NCBI GenBank assembly: GCA_023412995.1
Contig: JAEZQS010000332.1
Location: 1-12,939 of the forward strand
Direction of reading: 5' to 3'
From: Pseudomonadota bacterium
GTDB lineage: Bacteria; Pseudomonadota; Gammaproteobacteria; Xanthomonadales; Rhodanobacteraceae
DNA: 12,939 nucleotides
The position numbers and the translations under genes are program-made. Of this stretch, positions 1 through 7,818 are shown piece by piece. A model generated the notes under the pieces. That model was not told where the DNA came from and did not search any database. It saw only the letters and a program-made list of their open reading frames with translations. The first letter of the stretch is position 1, and each line of letters opens with the position of its first letter.

Positions 1-2365
1 TGCGCAGGCGCGCCGAACGGAACGCCATCGCGGCACGCAGGCCACGCACGCGCGCGTTGGCCGCGCGCAGTGGCGCCGTGATTCGCCACGAGGTGCTCGC
101 CAGCATCTGCTCGTAGTGCGGCTTGATGTCGCCCAGCTGCGCGTCGAGGCCGAGTGCCCAGCGCGTGCGCTCGTCCAGCTCCGCGTGCACCTGGTCGAGC
201 CGCACGCGCGCGTTGCCGAGGTCGCGGTCGAGCGCATGGCCCCATTCGCCTCGCGCGGCACTTTCGCGCCGCGCCGCATCGCGTTCGGCGCGCAGGTCCT
301 CTGCCTTTTCCCGCGCAAGGGCGAGATCGCCGGCAGCGGCTTCGGCCGCGAGCTGCTGCGCCACGCCATCCTCGAGCGCATAGCGCAGCGGCGCGCGTGG
401 CCCGAGCTGCATCACGTCGGCATACGCGCGGGCCATTTCGCCCGGCGTCGCCACCGGCAGCGCCGCGGATGCGGCGGCAACCGCCGCGAGGCGCATGCGT
501 TCGCCAGCGAGCGCCACGACACCCGCCACCACCGCGTCCGCATCGGCGTCTACGAGGAAGCCGTCGACGCCTTCGCGGATGCGTTCGGCGAGCGCGCCGC
601 GGCGGGTCGCGAGCACCGGCACGCCGAGGCTGCGCAGTTCCGACAGCATGTAGCTGAAGGTTTCGGCGACGGTGGGCAGCAGCAGCGCGGCATCGGGACG
701 GATGCGCGCCAGCAGCGCCGGCAGCTCGTCGCGCCGGTAATCCAGCACGACGTGCACGCCGGCCGTGCCGAACAGGTCGTGCGCGTCGGTACCGGCGCCG
801 AGCAGGAACACCTCGGCCACCTCGCACAGGCGCGGCAGCGCCGCCAGCAGCAGTTCGGCCCCCTTGCCGCGGCGGATCCGCCCGGGTAGCACCAGGCGCA
901 GCCGCTCACGCCGGGGCGGCGCCGGCAGTGCCGGCGTGCCTTCGGGCCACGGCGCCAGGGCATGCGCGATGACGTGGTGCGGGAGCGCAGCCAGCGCCGG
1001 AGCGAGGCGCAGGTGGTTTGCCAGCGCGGAGCGGCTGGGCGCGACGAGCGTCGCGCGCGCCTCGCGCAGGGCCGCCACCGTGGCATCGTGCAGGACGCGC
1101 CAATGGCGCGGATCGGCATGGGCGAACTCGCCGGCAAGGCCATCGGCCAGCTCGCGCGCACGTTGCGCGTCGTCGAACGCCAGCGCCGTGTCGCCGAAGT
1201 CGCGGTGCAGCACCGGCCACAGCGGGTAATGGTCGTGCACGATGCAGAACGTCGGCAGGCCGGTGCGCAACGCGTCGAGGCTGTGGCCGATCAGTGAGGA
1301 GACCACGACCGCATCGACGCAGTAGCGCCGCAGGACCATTGCCAGCAAGGCACGGTAGGTGGCATCGCCCAGCGCGGTGTCGGCGATCGCGCGCGGCAGC
1401 GGAAAGCGGCACAGCGGTGCATCCCCGAGGCAGCGGCCATCATGCAGCGCCAGCCATTCGCCGTGGCGCTTGCGCGCGAAGCTGCCGCGTGCGACCAGCA
1501 CGAGGTGGTGGGCTGTTTCGTCCGCGGCGGCGTAGTCGCGCACCCAGCGCTCGGCGCCACCACCCCAGCCGTGCAGCACGTGCAGCAGGACGGGCTTGCC
1601 ATCGAGGCCGGGGCAGGCGGGGCGGCAACGGGCCTCGAGGGCGACAGCCACGCGCCCGCGCAGGCGCGTCCACGGCAGCGGCGGCGGACGATCGCGCGCA
1701 TCGGCCGCGGCGCGTGGCGCACCCGCCGTGCCCTTCCCGGCGACGTAGACGTGGTCCAGCAGCACGACGCGCAAGCCGCGGGCGTCGAGCACGTCGCGAT
1801 CCAGCGGGCGGTCGCCGCCGAGGCCTGCGAGGTGCTCGCCGTGCCAGGCGGAAACGGCAGGGAACCGCGCAGCGGGAAAGAAGGGATCGTCGACCAGGCG
1901 ACGGTCGGAAAGCGCGAAGCAGAGCGTGTCCAGCCGTTGCGCATCCGGCAGGGCGATGCCTTCCGGCAGCGGCCTGCGCGCGTCGTCGTCGAGCGGCAAC
2001 GCCGCCAGCACGTCCGGGGTCGCCAGCGCATGCACCAGGCGGTCGATGGTCAAGGCGGGAAGCGACGTACCGGCGCGCACCAGCACGAGGTCCTCGCCGC
2101 GGAAAGCATCGGCCGCGGCGGCGAGGACGGCCGCTGCGTCCGCTCCATCGAGGCCGGGATCGGGACGCTCGATATCGCCCCAGGTGGCCGGCACGTCCGC
2201 GCCGAAGAACGCCAGGCGCGCCGTCGGCGGCAGGGATCGGCGCCACTCGTCCGGATTTCCGGGATCGCAGCCCGCCGGCGCGAGGACGCAGATCCGCAGC
2301 GGTCGCGCGCGTGATCCCGTTCCGTTGCCGACGAGCGGCGGCGCGGCAAACGGGCTGGCGTGCAT
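1..2365 (-). CDS. Large multidomain glycosyltransferase (GT-B, GT4-like), 3' end beyond the window
   Basis: The frame is open without a stop from an ATG at 2365-2363 to the window edge, at least 788 codons, so the C-terminus is missing. A Shine-Dalgarno CGGAG lies about 6 nt upstream of the ATG. Residues about 1-240 form an N-terminal module that resembles a degenerate GT-A (GT2-like) domain ('LVLVRAGTSLPALTIDRL'). Residues about 255-620 are a GT-B transferase: 'HVLHGWGGGAERWVRD' (around 260), 'CIVHDHYPLWPVLHRDFGD' (around 380), a nucleotide-sugar domain starting 'LVLPGRIRRGKGAELL' (around 488), and the E-x7-E motif with Glu568 and Glu576. A charged helical stretch (about 675-735) follows, then 'SWRITAPLR' near 760, a sequence common at the ends of bacterial surface-glycan transferases. 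It probably adds a sugar to an O-antigen, capsule or exopolysaccharide on the cytoplasmic side; donor and acceptor cannot be read. It is transcribed divergently from mrcB. Family assignment is firm; the N-terminal module call is inference. Confidence 0.9.
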   Translation of the reverse strand, partial: MHASPFAAPPLVGNGTGSRARPLRICVLAPAGCDPGNPDEWRRSLPPTARLAFFGADVPATWGDIERPDPGLDGADAAAVLAAAADAFRGEDLVLVRAGTSLPALTIDRLVHALATPDVLAALPLDDDARRPLPEGIALPDAQRLDTLCFALSDRRLVDDPFFPAARFPAVSAWHGEHLAGLGGDRPLDRDVLDARGLRVVLLDHVYVAGKGTAGAPRAAADARDRPPPLPWTRLRGRVAVALEARCRPACPGLDGKPVLLHVLHGWGGGAERWVRDYAAADETAHHLVLVARGSFARKRHGEWLALHDGRCLGDAPLCRFPLPRAIADTALGDATYRALLAMVLRRYCVDAVVVSSLIGHSLDALRTGLPTFCIVHDHYPLWPVLHRDFGDTALAFDDAQRARELADGLAGEFAHADPRHWRVLHDATVAALREARATLVAPSRSALANHLRLAPALAALPHHVIAHALAPWPEGTPALPAPPRRERLRLVLPGRIRRGKGAELLLAALPRLCEVAEVFLLGAGTDAHDLFGTAGVHVVLDYRRDELPALLARIRPDAALLLPTVAETFSYMLSELRSLGVPVLATRRGALAERIREGVDGFLVDADADAVVAGVVALAGERMRLAAVAAASAALPVATPGEMARAYADVMQLGPRAPLRYALEDGVAQQLAAEAAAGDLALAREKAEDLRAERDAARRESAARGEWGHALDRDLGNARVRLDQVHAELDERTRWALGLDAQLGDIKPHYEQMLASTSWRITAPLRAANARVRGLRAAMAFRSARLR

Positions 2366-2405
2366 CAAGTCTCCGGGAGGGCGCGCGGCCGCGCGTCGAG
2401 GCGGG

Positions 2406-2436
2406 ATTATCGCCGATCCGGCCGGAGCGGGACCAA
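2406..2436 (-). promoter_or_regulatory. Candidate sigma-70 promoter of the glycosyltransferase gene
   Basis: On the minus strand, GATAAT (2411-2406) matches five of six positions of the -10 consensus. A weak -35, TTGGTC (2436-2431), lies 19 nt upstream. Transcription would begin near 2400, giving a leader of about 35 nt before the ATG at 2365. The -10 is convincing in such GC-rich DNA; the -35 is poor and its spacing long. Confidence 0.4.
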
Positions 2437-2519
2437 CGGATACGGGATTTCCGGCAGCGTGGCATGTCTCGTCCCGGCGCGCGTGCCGGCGCGGGGTACG
2501 CGTGCGCCGGGCGCGCCAC

Positions 2520-2525
2520 TACACT
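2520..2525 (+). promoter_or_regulatory. Weak candidate -10 element for mrcB
   Basis: TACACT matches four of six -10 positions and lies 44 nt before the proposed TTG start. No recognisable -35 is seen 16-18 nt upstream. It is the best candidate in the mrcB side of the 204-bp divergent gap (2366-2569), which otherwise shows no gene. Confidence 0.25.
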
Positions 2526-2569
2526 CCGCCTGCCCCGTGCGCCCCCGATCCCGTTCAGGAAACGTCCGC

Positions 2570-4852
2570 TTGCCGCCTGCCGCCCCGGATTCCCGCGTCG
2601 TCCGCACCGCCTGGCGCTGGCTGCGGGCGCCCGTCCTGCTCGCCGTCGGCCTGGCCGTCGGCTTCCTGGTGCCGTACACGGCCTGGCTCGACCACCAGGT
2701 GCGGGCGCGTTTCGACGATCTCTCGTGGGAAATCCCGAGCCGGGTCTATGCGCGGCCGCTGGAGCTGGTGCCGGGTATGCCGCTCGACGCGGCGAGCCTC
2801 CGGCTCGAGCTGGAAGCGGCGCGCTACAGCGAGGATCCGCAGGCGCGCGTGCCCGGCACTTGGCACCGCGAGGGCGCGCGCTACACGCTGGCGCGGCGGG
2901 GCTTCATCTACCTCGACGGTCGCGAGCGCGCGCGCCGCATCCGCTTCGACCTCGTCGGTGGGCGCGTGGCCGCCCTCGCCGACGCCGACAGCGGGGCCCC
3001 GCTCGCGCGCGTGCGCCTCGACCCGGCTCGCATTGCCACGCTGTACGGGGCGTTGCAGGTCGATCGCCGCTTCGTGACGCTGGGCGAGGTGCCGGCGTTG
3101 CTGGTGGCCGGCCTGCAGGCGGTGGAGGACCGCGACTTCAAGCACCACCACGGCATCGACGCCGGCGCGATCGTGCGCGCCGCCTGGGCGAACCTCGTCG
3201 CCGGCCACGTCGTGCAGGGCGGATCCACGATCACCCAGCAGCTGGTGAAGAACCTCTTCCTCGATCGCGGCCAGACCCTGGCGCGCAAGGGCAACGAGGC
3301 GCTGCTTTCGCTGCTGATCGAGGCGCGCTACGACAAGCGCAGGATCCTCGAGGCGTACATCAACGAGGTGTTCCTCGGCCAGCAGGGCGGGCAGGCCGTG
3401 CACGGCTTCGCGGCGGCCAGCGAGTTCTACTTCGGGCGCGACCTGCGCACGCTGGATGCGGCCGACATCGCGCTGCTGGTCGGCATGGTGCGTGGCCCCA
3501 GTCTGTACGATCCGCGCCGCGATCCCGCGCGCGCCACCGCACGGCGCAACGCCGTGCTGGCGCAATTCCACGAGACCGGCCTGCTGGACGCCGCGGGCCT
3601 CGCCGCGGCGAAGAAGCAACCCATCGGCGTCGCGGCACGCGCACGCATCGCACGCGACCGCTATCCGGCGTTCCTCGACCTCGTTCGCCGCCAGCTGCAC
3701 GAGGACTTTCCCGACGCGGAGCTCAACAGCGCCGGGCTGGCCATCCACACCACGCTCTCGCCGGCAACCCAGTCGCTCGGCGAAACCGCGGTCGAGGCGG
3801 CGCTCGAGGACATCGGCGCGCGCGGCGGCGGCGTCGAGGCGGCGCTGGTCGTCACCGGCGCGCGCGACGGCGAGGTGCAGGCGATGATCGGCAGCCGCGA
3901 CGTCGATGCGCCGGGCTTCAACCGGGCACTGGACGCGGTGCGGCCGATCGGCTCCCTGGTCAAGCCGTTCGTCAGCCTGGTCGCGCTGGCGCAGCCGCAG
4001 CGCTACTCGCTCGCCACGCTGGTCGACGACAGTGCCATCGACCTGCCGCAGCCGGGCGGTGGGCGCTGGCGGCCGCGCAACGACGACGGCGAGATGCACG
4101 GGCGCGTGCTGCTGGTCGATGCGCTGGTCAACAGCTGGAACCTGGCGACCGTGCACCTCGGGCTGCGCATCGGCGTCGACCGCATCCGCGGCTTCCTCGA
4201 ATCGTTCGACCTTGGCCGGCCGATCAATGCCAATCCCTCGATGCTGCTCGGTGCGCTCGAACTGAGTCCCTTCGACGTCGCCCGCCTGTACCAGTACCTT
4301 GCCGCCGACGGCCATGCCTTGCCGCTGCGCGCCGTGCGCGGCGTGCTCGATGCCCAGGGCCGGCCACTGTCGCGCTACGGCGTGCGCGAAGGCGCAGGCG
4401 GGTACGCCACCGCCACGCGCCTGGTCAACTGGGCGCTGCAGCAGGTCGCCACCACCGGTACCGCGCGCGCTATTGCCGCCGCGGGCCTGGCACCGCTGCG
4501 CGCCGCGGGCAAGACCGGCACCAGCGACAGCCAGCGCGACTCCTGGTTCGCCGGGTTCACCGGCAGCCACCTCGCGGTCGCCTGGATCGGCCGCGACGAC
4601 AACCGCCCGACGCGCCTGTTCGGTGCCACGGGAGCGCTGCGGGTGTGGATCGCCTTGATGCAGCGTTTGCCGACCCTGACGCTCGCGGTGCCGCAGGAGG
4701 GCACCGAGCGCGCGTGGATCGATCCCGCCAGCGGCCACCGCAGCGACCCCGCCTGCGACGGCGCGCGCGAGCTGCCGTTTGCACAAGGCTACCTGCCGCA
4801 GGAACAGGAGCACTGTCCGCTCGACCGGCTGCGCGGGTTCCTGGGGGGATGA
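2570..4852 (+). CDS. mrcB: Bifunctional penicillin-binding protein 1B (glycosyltransferase/transpeptidase)
   Basis: Class A PBP that polymerises lipid II into glycan strands and cross-links the stem peptides in the periplasm. With the chosen start it has 760 residues: a short cytoplasmic tail, one membrane segment (about 18-38), a UB2H-like domain (about 45-150), then the GT51 domain with 'EDRDFKHHHG' (catalytic Glu186) and 'GGSTITQQLVKNLFL'. The transpeptidase domain carries SLVK (Ser462 nucleophile, Lys465), SWN (522-524) and KTGT (648-651). The domain order and the UB2H region match E. coli PBP1b rather than PBP1a. The frame is open further upstream, but TTG at 2570 has AGGA at 2557-2560, 9 nt away, and gives a normal N-terminus. 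GTG at 2537 has no ribosome-binding site, and the Arg-rich sequence before it does not look like protein. All catalytic motifs are intact, so the enzyme should be active. It is followed by the lipoprotein-yoaA pair. Confidence 0.95.
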   Translation: MPPAAPDSRVVRTAWRWLRAPVLLAVGLAVGFLVPYTAWLDHQVRARFDDLSWEIPSRVYARPLELVPGMPLDAASLRLELEAARYSEDPQARVPGTWHREGARYTLARRGFIYLDGRERARRIRFDLVGGRVAALADADSGAPLARVRLDPARIATLYGALQVDRRFVTLGEVPALLVAGLQAVEDRDFKHHHGIDAGAIVRAAWANLVAGHVVQGGSTITQQLVKNLFLDRGQTLARKGNEALLSLLIEARYDKRRILEAYINEVFLGQQGGQAVHGFAAASEFYFGRDLRTLDAADIALLVGMVRGPSLYDPRRDPARATARRNAVLAQFHETGLLDAAGLAAAKKQPIGVAARARIARDRYPAFLDLVRRQLHEDFPDAELNSAGLAIHTTLSPATQSLGETAVEAALEDIGARGGGVEAALVVTGARDGEVQAMIGSRDVDAPGFNRALDAVRPIGSLVKPFVSLVALAQPQRYSLATLVDDSAIDLPQPGGGRWRPRNDDGEMHGRVLLVDALVNSWNLATVHLGLRIGVDRIRGFLESFDLGRPINANPSMLLGALELSPFDVARLYQYLAADGHALPLRAVRGVLDAQGRPLSRYGVREGAGGYATATRLVNWALQQVATTGTARAIAAAGLAPLRAAGKTGTSDSQRDSWFAGFTGSHLAVAWIGRDDNRPTRLFGATGALRVWIALMQRLPTLTLAVPQEGTERAWIDPASGHRSDPACDGARELPFAQGYLPQEQEHCPLDRLRGFLGG

Positions 4853-4858
4853 GCGGGG

Positions 4859-4879
4859 ATTCGCGATTCGCGGCTCGCG
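4859..4879 (+). repeat. Short tandem repeat of a 7-bp unit (ATTCGCG)
   Basis: ATTCGCG occurs twice head to tail (4859-4865 and 4866-4872), followed by a degenerate third unit GCTCGCG (4873-4879). The same stretch contains two TCGCGA palindromes (4861-4866 and 4875-4880). It lies just after the mrcB stop codon in the 113-bp gap before the lipoprotein gene. No T-tract terminator is present in this gap. Confidence 0.6.
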
Positions 4880-4933
4880 ATGCGGGGGCGAAGCCACGCC
4901 AGCTGCTCGCCCACGCCCCGCGCCCCTCGCCCC

Positions 4934-4939
4934 TATAAT
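4934..4939 (+). promoter_or_regulatory. Perfect -10 element (TATAAT) for the lipoprotein-yoaA unit
   Basis: TATAAT matches the -10 consensus at all six positions in otherwise extremely GC-rich DNA. Transcription would begin near 4946, about 20 nt before the ATG at 4966. No good -35 hexamer is visible 16-18 nt upstream, so activator help or a weak promoter is possible. It suggests that the lipoprotein and helicase genes can be expressed independently of mrcB. Confidence 0.6.
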
Positions 4940-4965
4940 CCCCATTTGCCCCGCCGGATCCCGCA

Positions 4966-5496
4966 ATGAAGTCGTCCCTGCTGCTGTGCTCGTCTGTCGT
5001 CGCCGCCTCCCTCCTGGCGGGTTGCGCGCAGCCGGGACCGCCGGCGGAGGCGCCGCGGCCGGCCCTCGCGGCGCATTCGCCGGCGCTGGCACTGCAGGCG
5101 ATCCGCCGCGCCGACGAGGGGCTCGATTCCGCGGTGCAGGTGCAGCCGCTGCGCGACGCCGACATCGAGAGCTTCCTCGCGCGCGCCCATGCGGCCGAGC
5201 GGGCAGGGCAGATCGACACCGCGGTCGCCGAGGCGGAGCAGGCGCTCGGGCTGGCGCCGGAGGCGCCGGACATCCTGCAGTACCGTGCCGAGCTGGAGGT
5301 CGCGCGCGGCCAGTGGCAGCAGGCCGAGCAGTTCGCCATCCGCAGTTTCACGCTCGGGCCGAAGGTCGGCGGCCTGTGCGCGCGCAACTGGCAGACCGTG
5401 GTGGAGGCGCGCCTCGCGCTGGATGATGCCGCCACCATGGAACAGGCGAAGAAGCGGCTGGCCGAATGCCGCGTCAAGCCGCGCCTGCGCATGTGA
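4966..5496 (+). CDS. Small TPR-like lipoprotein of unknown function
   Basis: This 176-residue protein starts with a type II signal peptide: basic Lys2, a hydrophobic core and the lipobox LAGC with the lipidated Cys20. Ala at +2 predicts outer-membrane rather than inner-membrane retention. After a Pro/Ala-rich linker (about 21-45), residues about 60-135 are helical with TPR-like spacing: 'ARAHAAERAGQIDTAVAEAE', 'ALGLAPEAPDILQYRAELEV' and 'GQWQQAEQFAIRSF'. The C-terminal part is also helical and ends in basic residues. TPRs bind other proteins, so a scaffold or envelope role is plausible, but no substrate or partner can be named. Only a weak ribosome-binding site precedes the ATG; the lipobox position supports this start. 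Its stop codon overlaps the next start (TGATG), suggesting translational coupling with the helicase gene, although the two products act in different compartments. Confidence 0.87.
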   Translation: MKSSLLLCSSVVAASLLAGCAQPGPPAEAPRPALAAHSPALALQAIRRADEGLDSAVQVQPLRDADIESFLARAHAAERAGQIDTAVAEAEQALGLAPEAPDILQYRAELEVARGQWQQAEQFAIRSFTLGPKVGGLCARNWQTVVEARLALDDAATMEQAKKRLAECRVKPRLRM

Positions 5497-7457
5497 TGGC
5501 AGCCGTCGCCGAGGCCGATGCCGCCGCGCTTTTGGGCGCCGACGGCCCGTTCGCGAGCGAGGTGCCCGGATTCGCGCCCCGTGCCGTGCAGCAGGAAATG
5601 GCCGGCGCGGTCGAGGAGACCATCGCCAACCGGCAGGTGCTGCTGGCCGAGGCCGGCACCGGCACCGGCAAGACCTTCGCCTACCTCGTGCCGGCGCTCT
5701 TGTCGGGCAAGCGGGTCATCGTGTCCACCGGCACCAGGACGCTGCAGGACCAGCTGTTCTACCGCGACCTGCCGCGCGTGCGCAGCGTGCTCGGCGCGCG
5801 CGTGTCGGCCGCGCTGCTGAAGGGGCGCGCCAACTACCTCTGCCTGCACCGGCTGGAACAGGCGCAGCAGGACGGCCGCCACGCCAGTCGCGAGGACGTG
5901 CACGACCTGCAGTGCGTGCGCGACTGGGCGAAGCGCACCGTCTCCGGCGATCGCGCCGAACTCGGCGCCGTGGCGGACGATTCGCCGCTCTGGCCGCGGG
6001 TGACGTCGACCAGCGAGAACTGCCTCGGCACCGATTGCCCGTTCCACGCCGACTGTTTCCTGGTGAAGGCGCGGCGGGCGGCGCAGGAAGCCGACATCGT
6101 GGTGGTCAACCACCACCTGCTGTTCGCCGACCTGGCGATGAAGCAGGAAGGCTTCGGCGAGATCCTCCCCGGCGCGCACGCCTTCATCCTCGACGAGGCG
6201 CACCAGGTCCCGGAACTGGCCGGGGCGTTCTTTTCCGTCACGCTTTCGGCGCGCCAGCTTACCGAACTGGCCGCCGACACGCGGGCCGAATGCGCTGGCG
6301 CGAGTGGCGCACTGGCGCTGCTGCTGCCACCGGTGGAGGCGCTCACGCACGCCGTGCGGCGGCTGCGCCTCGCGCTCGACCCGTTCCCCGCCAAGGGACC
6401 GCTCCTGCAGGTGGAGCGCGACGAGGGCGTGCAGCGCGAACTCGAAGGATTGCGCGATGCGCTGGTCGCGCTCGCGGCGGCACTGGAAAGCCACGCCGAG
6501 CGCGGCCGCGGCCTCGCCAGCGTGGACGAGCGCGCGGCCGACCAGCTGGCGCGCCTGGCCCACCTGACCGACAGCGGCAGTGCCGACGCGGTGCACTGGT
6601 ACGAGCTCACAGCGCACGGCTTCGCGCTGCACGCCACGCCGCTCGACCTGGCGCCGGCACTGCGCGGGTTGCGCGACCAGAGCCGCGCGGCATGGATCTT
6701 TACGTCCGCCACGCTCTCGGTCGCGGGCGACTTCGGCCACTTCGCGCGCCAGCTTGGCTTGGACGAACCGCGCACGCTGTGCCTGGACAGCCCGTTCGAC
6801 TACACGCGCCAAGCACTCGCCTATGTGCCGCAGGGACTGCCCGATCCCGCCGCAATGGATTACGTCGAGCGCGTGGTCGACGCCGTGGTGCCGGTGCTGC
6901 ACGCCTCGCGCGGCCGCGCCTTCCTGCTGTTCACCTCGCACCGGTCGCTGCGCCGCGCGGCCGACCTGCTGCCGGCGCGGGTGGACTTCCCGCTTTTCGT
7001 GCAGGGCACGGCGCCGCGCAACCGCCTGCTGGAAGCCTTCCGCACCTCGGGCAACGGCGTCCTGCTCGGCGCCGCCAGTTTCTGGGAAGGCGTGGATGTC
7101 GCCGGCGACGCGCTCAGTGTCGTGGTGATCGACAAGCTGCCGTTTGCCGCGCCCGACGATCCGGTGCTGGTTGCACGGCTGGAAGTGCTGCGCGAAGCCG
7201 GCGGCAATCCCTTCGCGCAGTGGCAGGTCCCGGCTGCCGCGATCGCCCTCAAGCAGGGCGCCGGGCGCCTGATCCGCGACGTGCACGATCGCGGCGTGCT
7301 GGTGCTGTGCGATCCGCGACTGCTCAGCCGCAGCTACGGGCGCCTGTTCCTCGCCAGCCTGCCGCCCATGCCGCGCACGCGCGTGCTGGATGACGTGACG
7401 GCGTTCCTTGCGCCGCCTGCGTCCGCGGGCACACAGGCGGGACGGCCGGCATACTGA
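5496..7457 (+). CDS. yoaA: DinG/YoaA-family ATP-dependent Fe-S DNA helicase
   Basis: A superfamily 2 helicase of the XPD/DinG group, similar along its whole length to E. coli YoaA (about 636 residues); here 653. Walker A 'AEAGTGTGKT' lies at 51-60. The iron-sulfur domain shows four cysteines with family spacing: Cys116 ('NYLC'), Cys176, Cys181 and Cys187 ('NCLGTDCPFHADC'). The Walker B box is DEAH (233-236), and 'SFWEGVDV' (about 529) and 'KQGAGRLIRD' (about 586) are motifs V and VI. Family members unwind DNA 5' to 3'; in E. coli YoaA works with the polymerase subunit chi (HolC) at stalled or damaged forks. ATG at 5496 overlaps the lipoprotein stop (TGATG) and gives an N-terminus like E. coli YoaA. 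An in-frame ATG at 5466 would add ten residues and lie inside the upstream gene, so it is less likely. No terminator follows. Confidence 0.94.
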   Translation: MAAVAEADAAALLGADGPFASEVPGFAPRAVQQEMAGAVEETIANRQVLLAEAGTGTGKTFAYLVPALLSGKRVIVSTGTRTLQDQLFYRDLPRVRSVLGARVSAALLKGRANYLCLHRLEQAQQDGRHASREDVHDLQCVRDWAKRTVSGDRAELGAVADDSPLWPRVTSTSENCLGTDCPFHADCFLVKARRAAQEADIVVVNHHLLFADLAMKQEGFGEILPGAHAFILDEAHQVPELAGAFFSVTLSARQLTELAADTRAECAGASGALALLLPPVEALTHAVRRLRLALDPFPAKGPLLQVERDEGVQRELEGLRDALVALAAALESHAERGRGLASVDERAADQLARLAHLTDSGSADAVHWYELTAHGFALHATPLDLAPALRGLRDQSRAAWIFTSATLSVAGDFGHFARQLGLDEPRTLCLDSPFDYTRQALAYVPQGLPDPAAMDYVERVVDAVVPVLHASRGRAFLLFTSHRSLRRAADLLPARVDFPLFVQGTAPRNRLLEAFRTSGNGVLLGAASFWEGVDVAGDALSVVVIDKLPFAAPDDPVLVARLEVLREAGGNPFAQWQVPAAAIALKQGAGRLIRDVHDRGVLVLCDPRLLSRSYGRLFLASLPPMPRTRVLDDVTAFLAPPASAGTQAGRPAY

Positions 7458-7612
7458 GCCGCGCGGCAAGCTGCCGACAGCGGTTTCGCTGCGCTGCCGG
7501 TGAACGGCGCGCATCCGCTGGCCATCATCGAGGCACACCGGTCACCCTGGCGGGCCGGCCGCTGATCGCGGCGTCCGTTCGCATCGCGCCTTCGGCAGCC
7601 CACGGCAGCGCA

Positions 7613-7628
7613 TGGCGGCGAATTTGCA
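7613..7628 (+). promoter_or_regulatory. Possible sigma-54 promoter (-24/-12 type)
   Basis: TGGCGGCGAATTTGCA has the invariant GG and GC dinucleotides separated by exactly 10 nt, with a perfect -12 half (TTGCA) and a TGGC -24 half; the AC after TGGC is replaced by GG. Initiation would be near 7639 and the transcript would cover the hairpin-rich segment and run into the protease gene. One partial match in GC-rich DNA can be chance, and no enhancer site is obvious upstream. Confidence 0.3.
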
Positions 7629-7684
7629 CTGCACCAAAATGCGGTCCGCGCCGGGACCCGACAGGGCGCCAGAAGGTTGATCGT

Positions 7685-7818
7685 GTTGCCGCACAACCCC
7701 TCCGGGGTGCTGCGTGCTTCGCAGCCCGGACGCGGCCATCGCGCGGTTTTCGTTGCGGTGCAGCACGCCTGCGCGACCGTTCGCAGGCGTATGGAAAACG
7801 TTTTGCCGCCCCGCAAAA
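7685..7818. repeat. Cluster of short inverted repeats upstream of the protease promoter
   Basis: Consecutive perfect inverted repeats are seen. GTTG/CAAC is at 7685-7697. ACCCC-TCC-GGGGT is at 7696-7708 and partly overlaps it. GCTGCG-N5-CGCAGC follows at 7709-7725 and CGCCTGCG-N8-CGCAGGCG at 7766-7789. The palindrome AAAACGTTTT is at 7795-7804, and TTTTGC-N6-GCAAAA at 7801-7818 overlaps it. The last two cover the -35 region of the sigma-70 promoter, where operators often lie. The G+C-rich ones could also fold in RNA if the region is transcribed from further upstream. Function is unknown. Confidence 0.55.

Noticed and set aside
116..889. Plus-strand frame with protein-like composition at the left edge
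   Set aside because: It is antisense to the glycosyltransferase coil and GT-B domain; the minus-strand reading has clear motifs (E-x7-E, SWRITAPLR).
1018..4938. Plus-strand open frame of about 1300 codons
   Set aside because: It runs antisense to the glycosyltransferase gene and then in another frame through mrcB. It is extremely Arg/Ala/Pro-rich and shows no recognisable domain; such frames are common in GC-rich DNA.
4557..7538. Minus-strand open frame of about 990 codons (and a similar one over 2555-5092)
   Set aside because: Both lie antisense to mrcB, the lipoprotein gene and yoaA, whose sense products show full sets of conserved motifs. The antisense products show none.
7629..7650. NtrC-like half site (TGCACC followed by AAAAT)
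   Set aside because: Only the left half fits; the right half does not match GGTGCA, and its position overlapping the possible -12 region is unusual for an enhancer.
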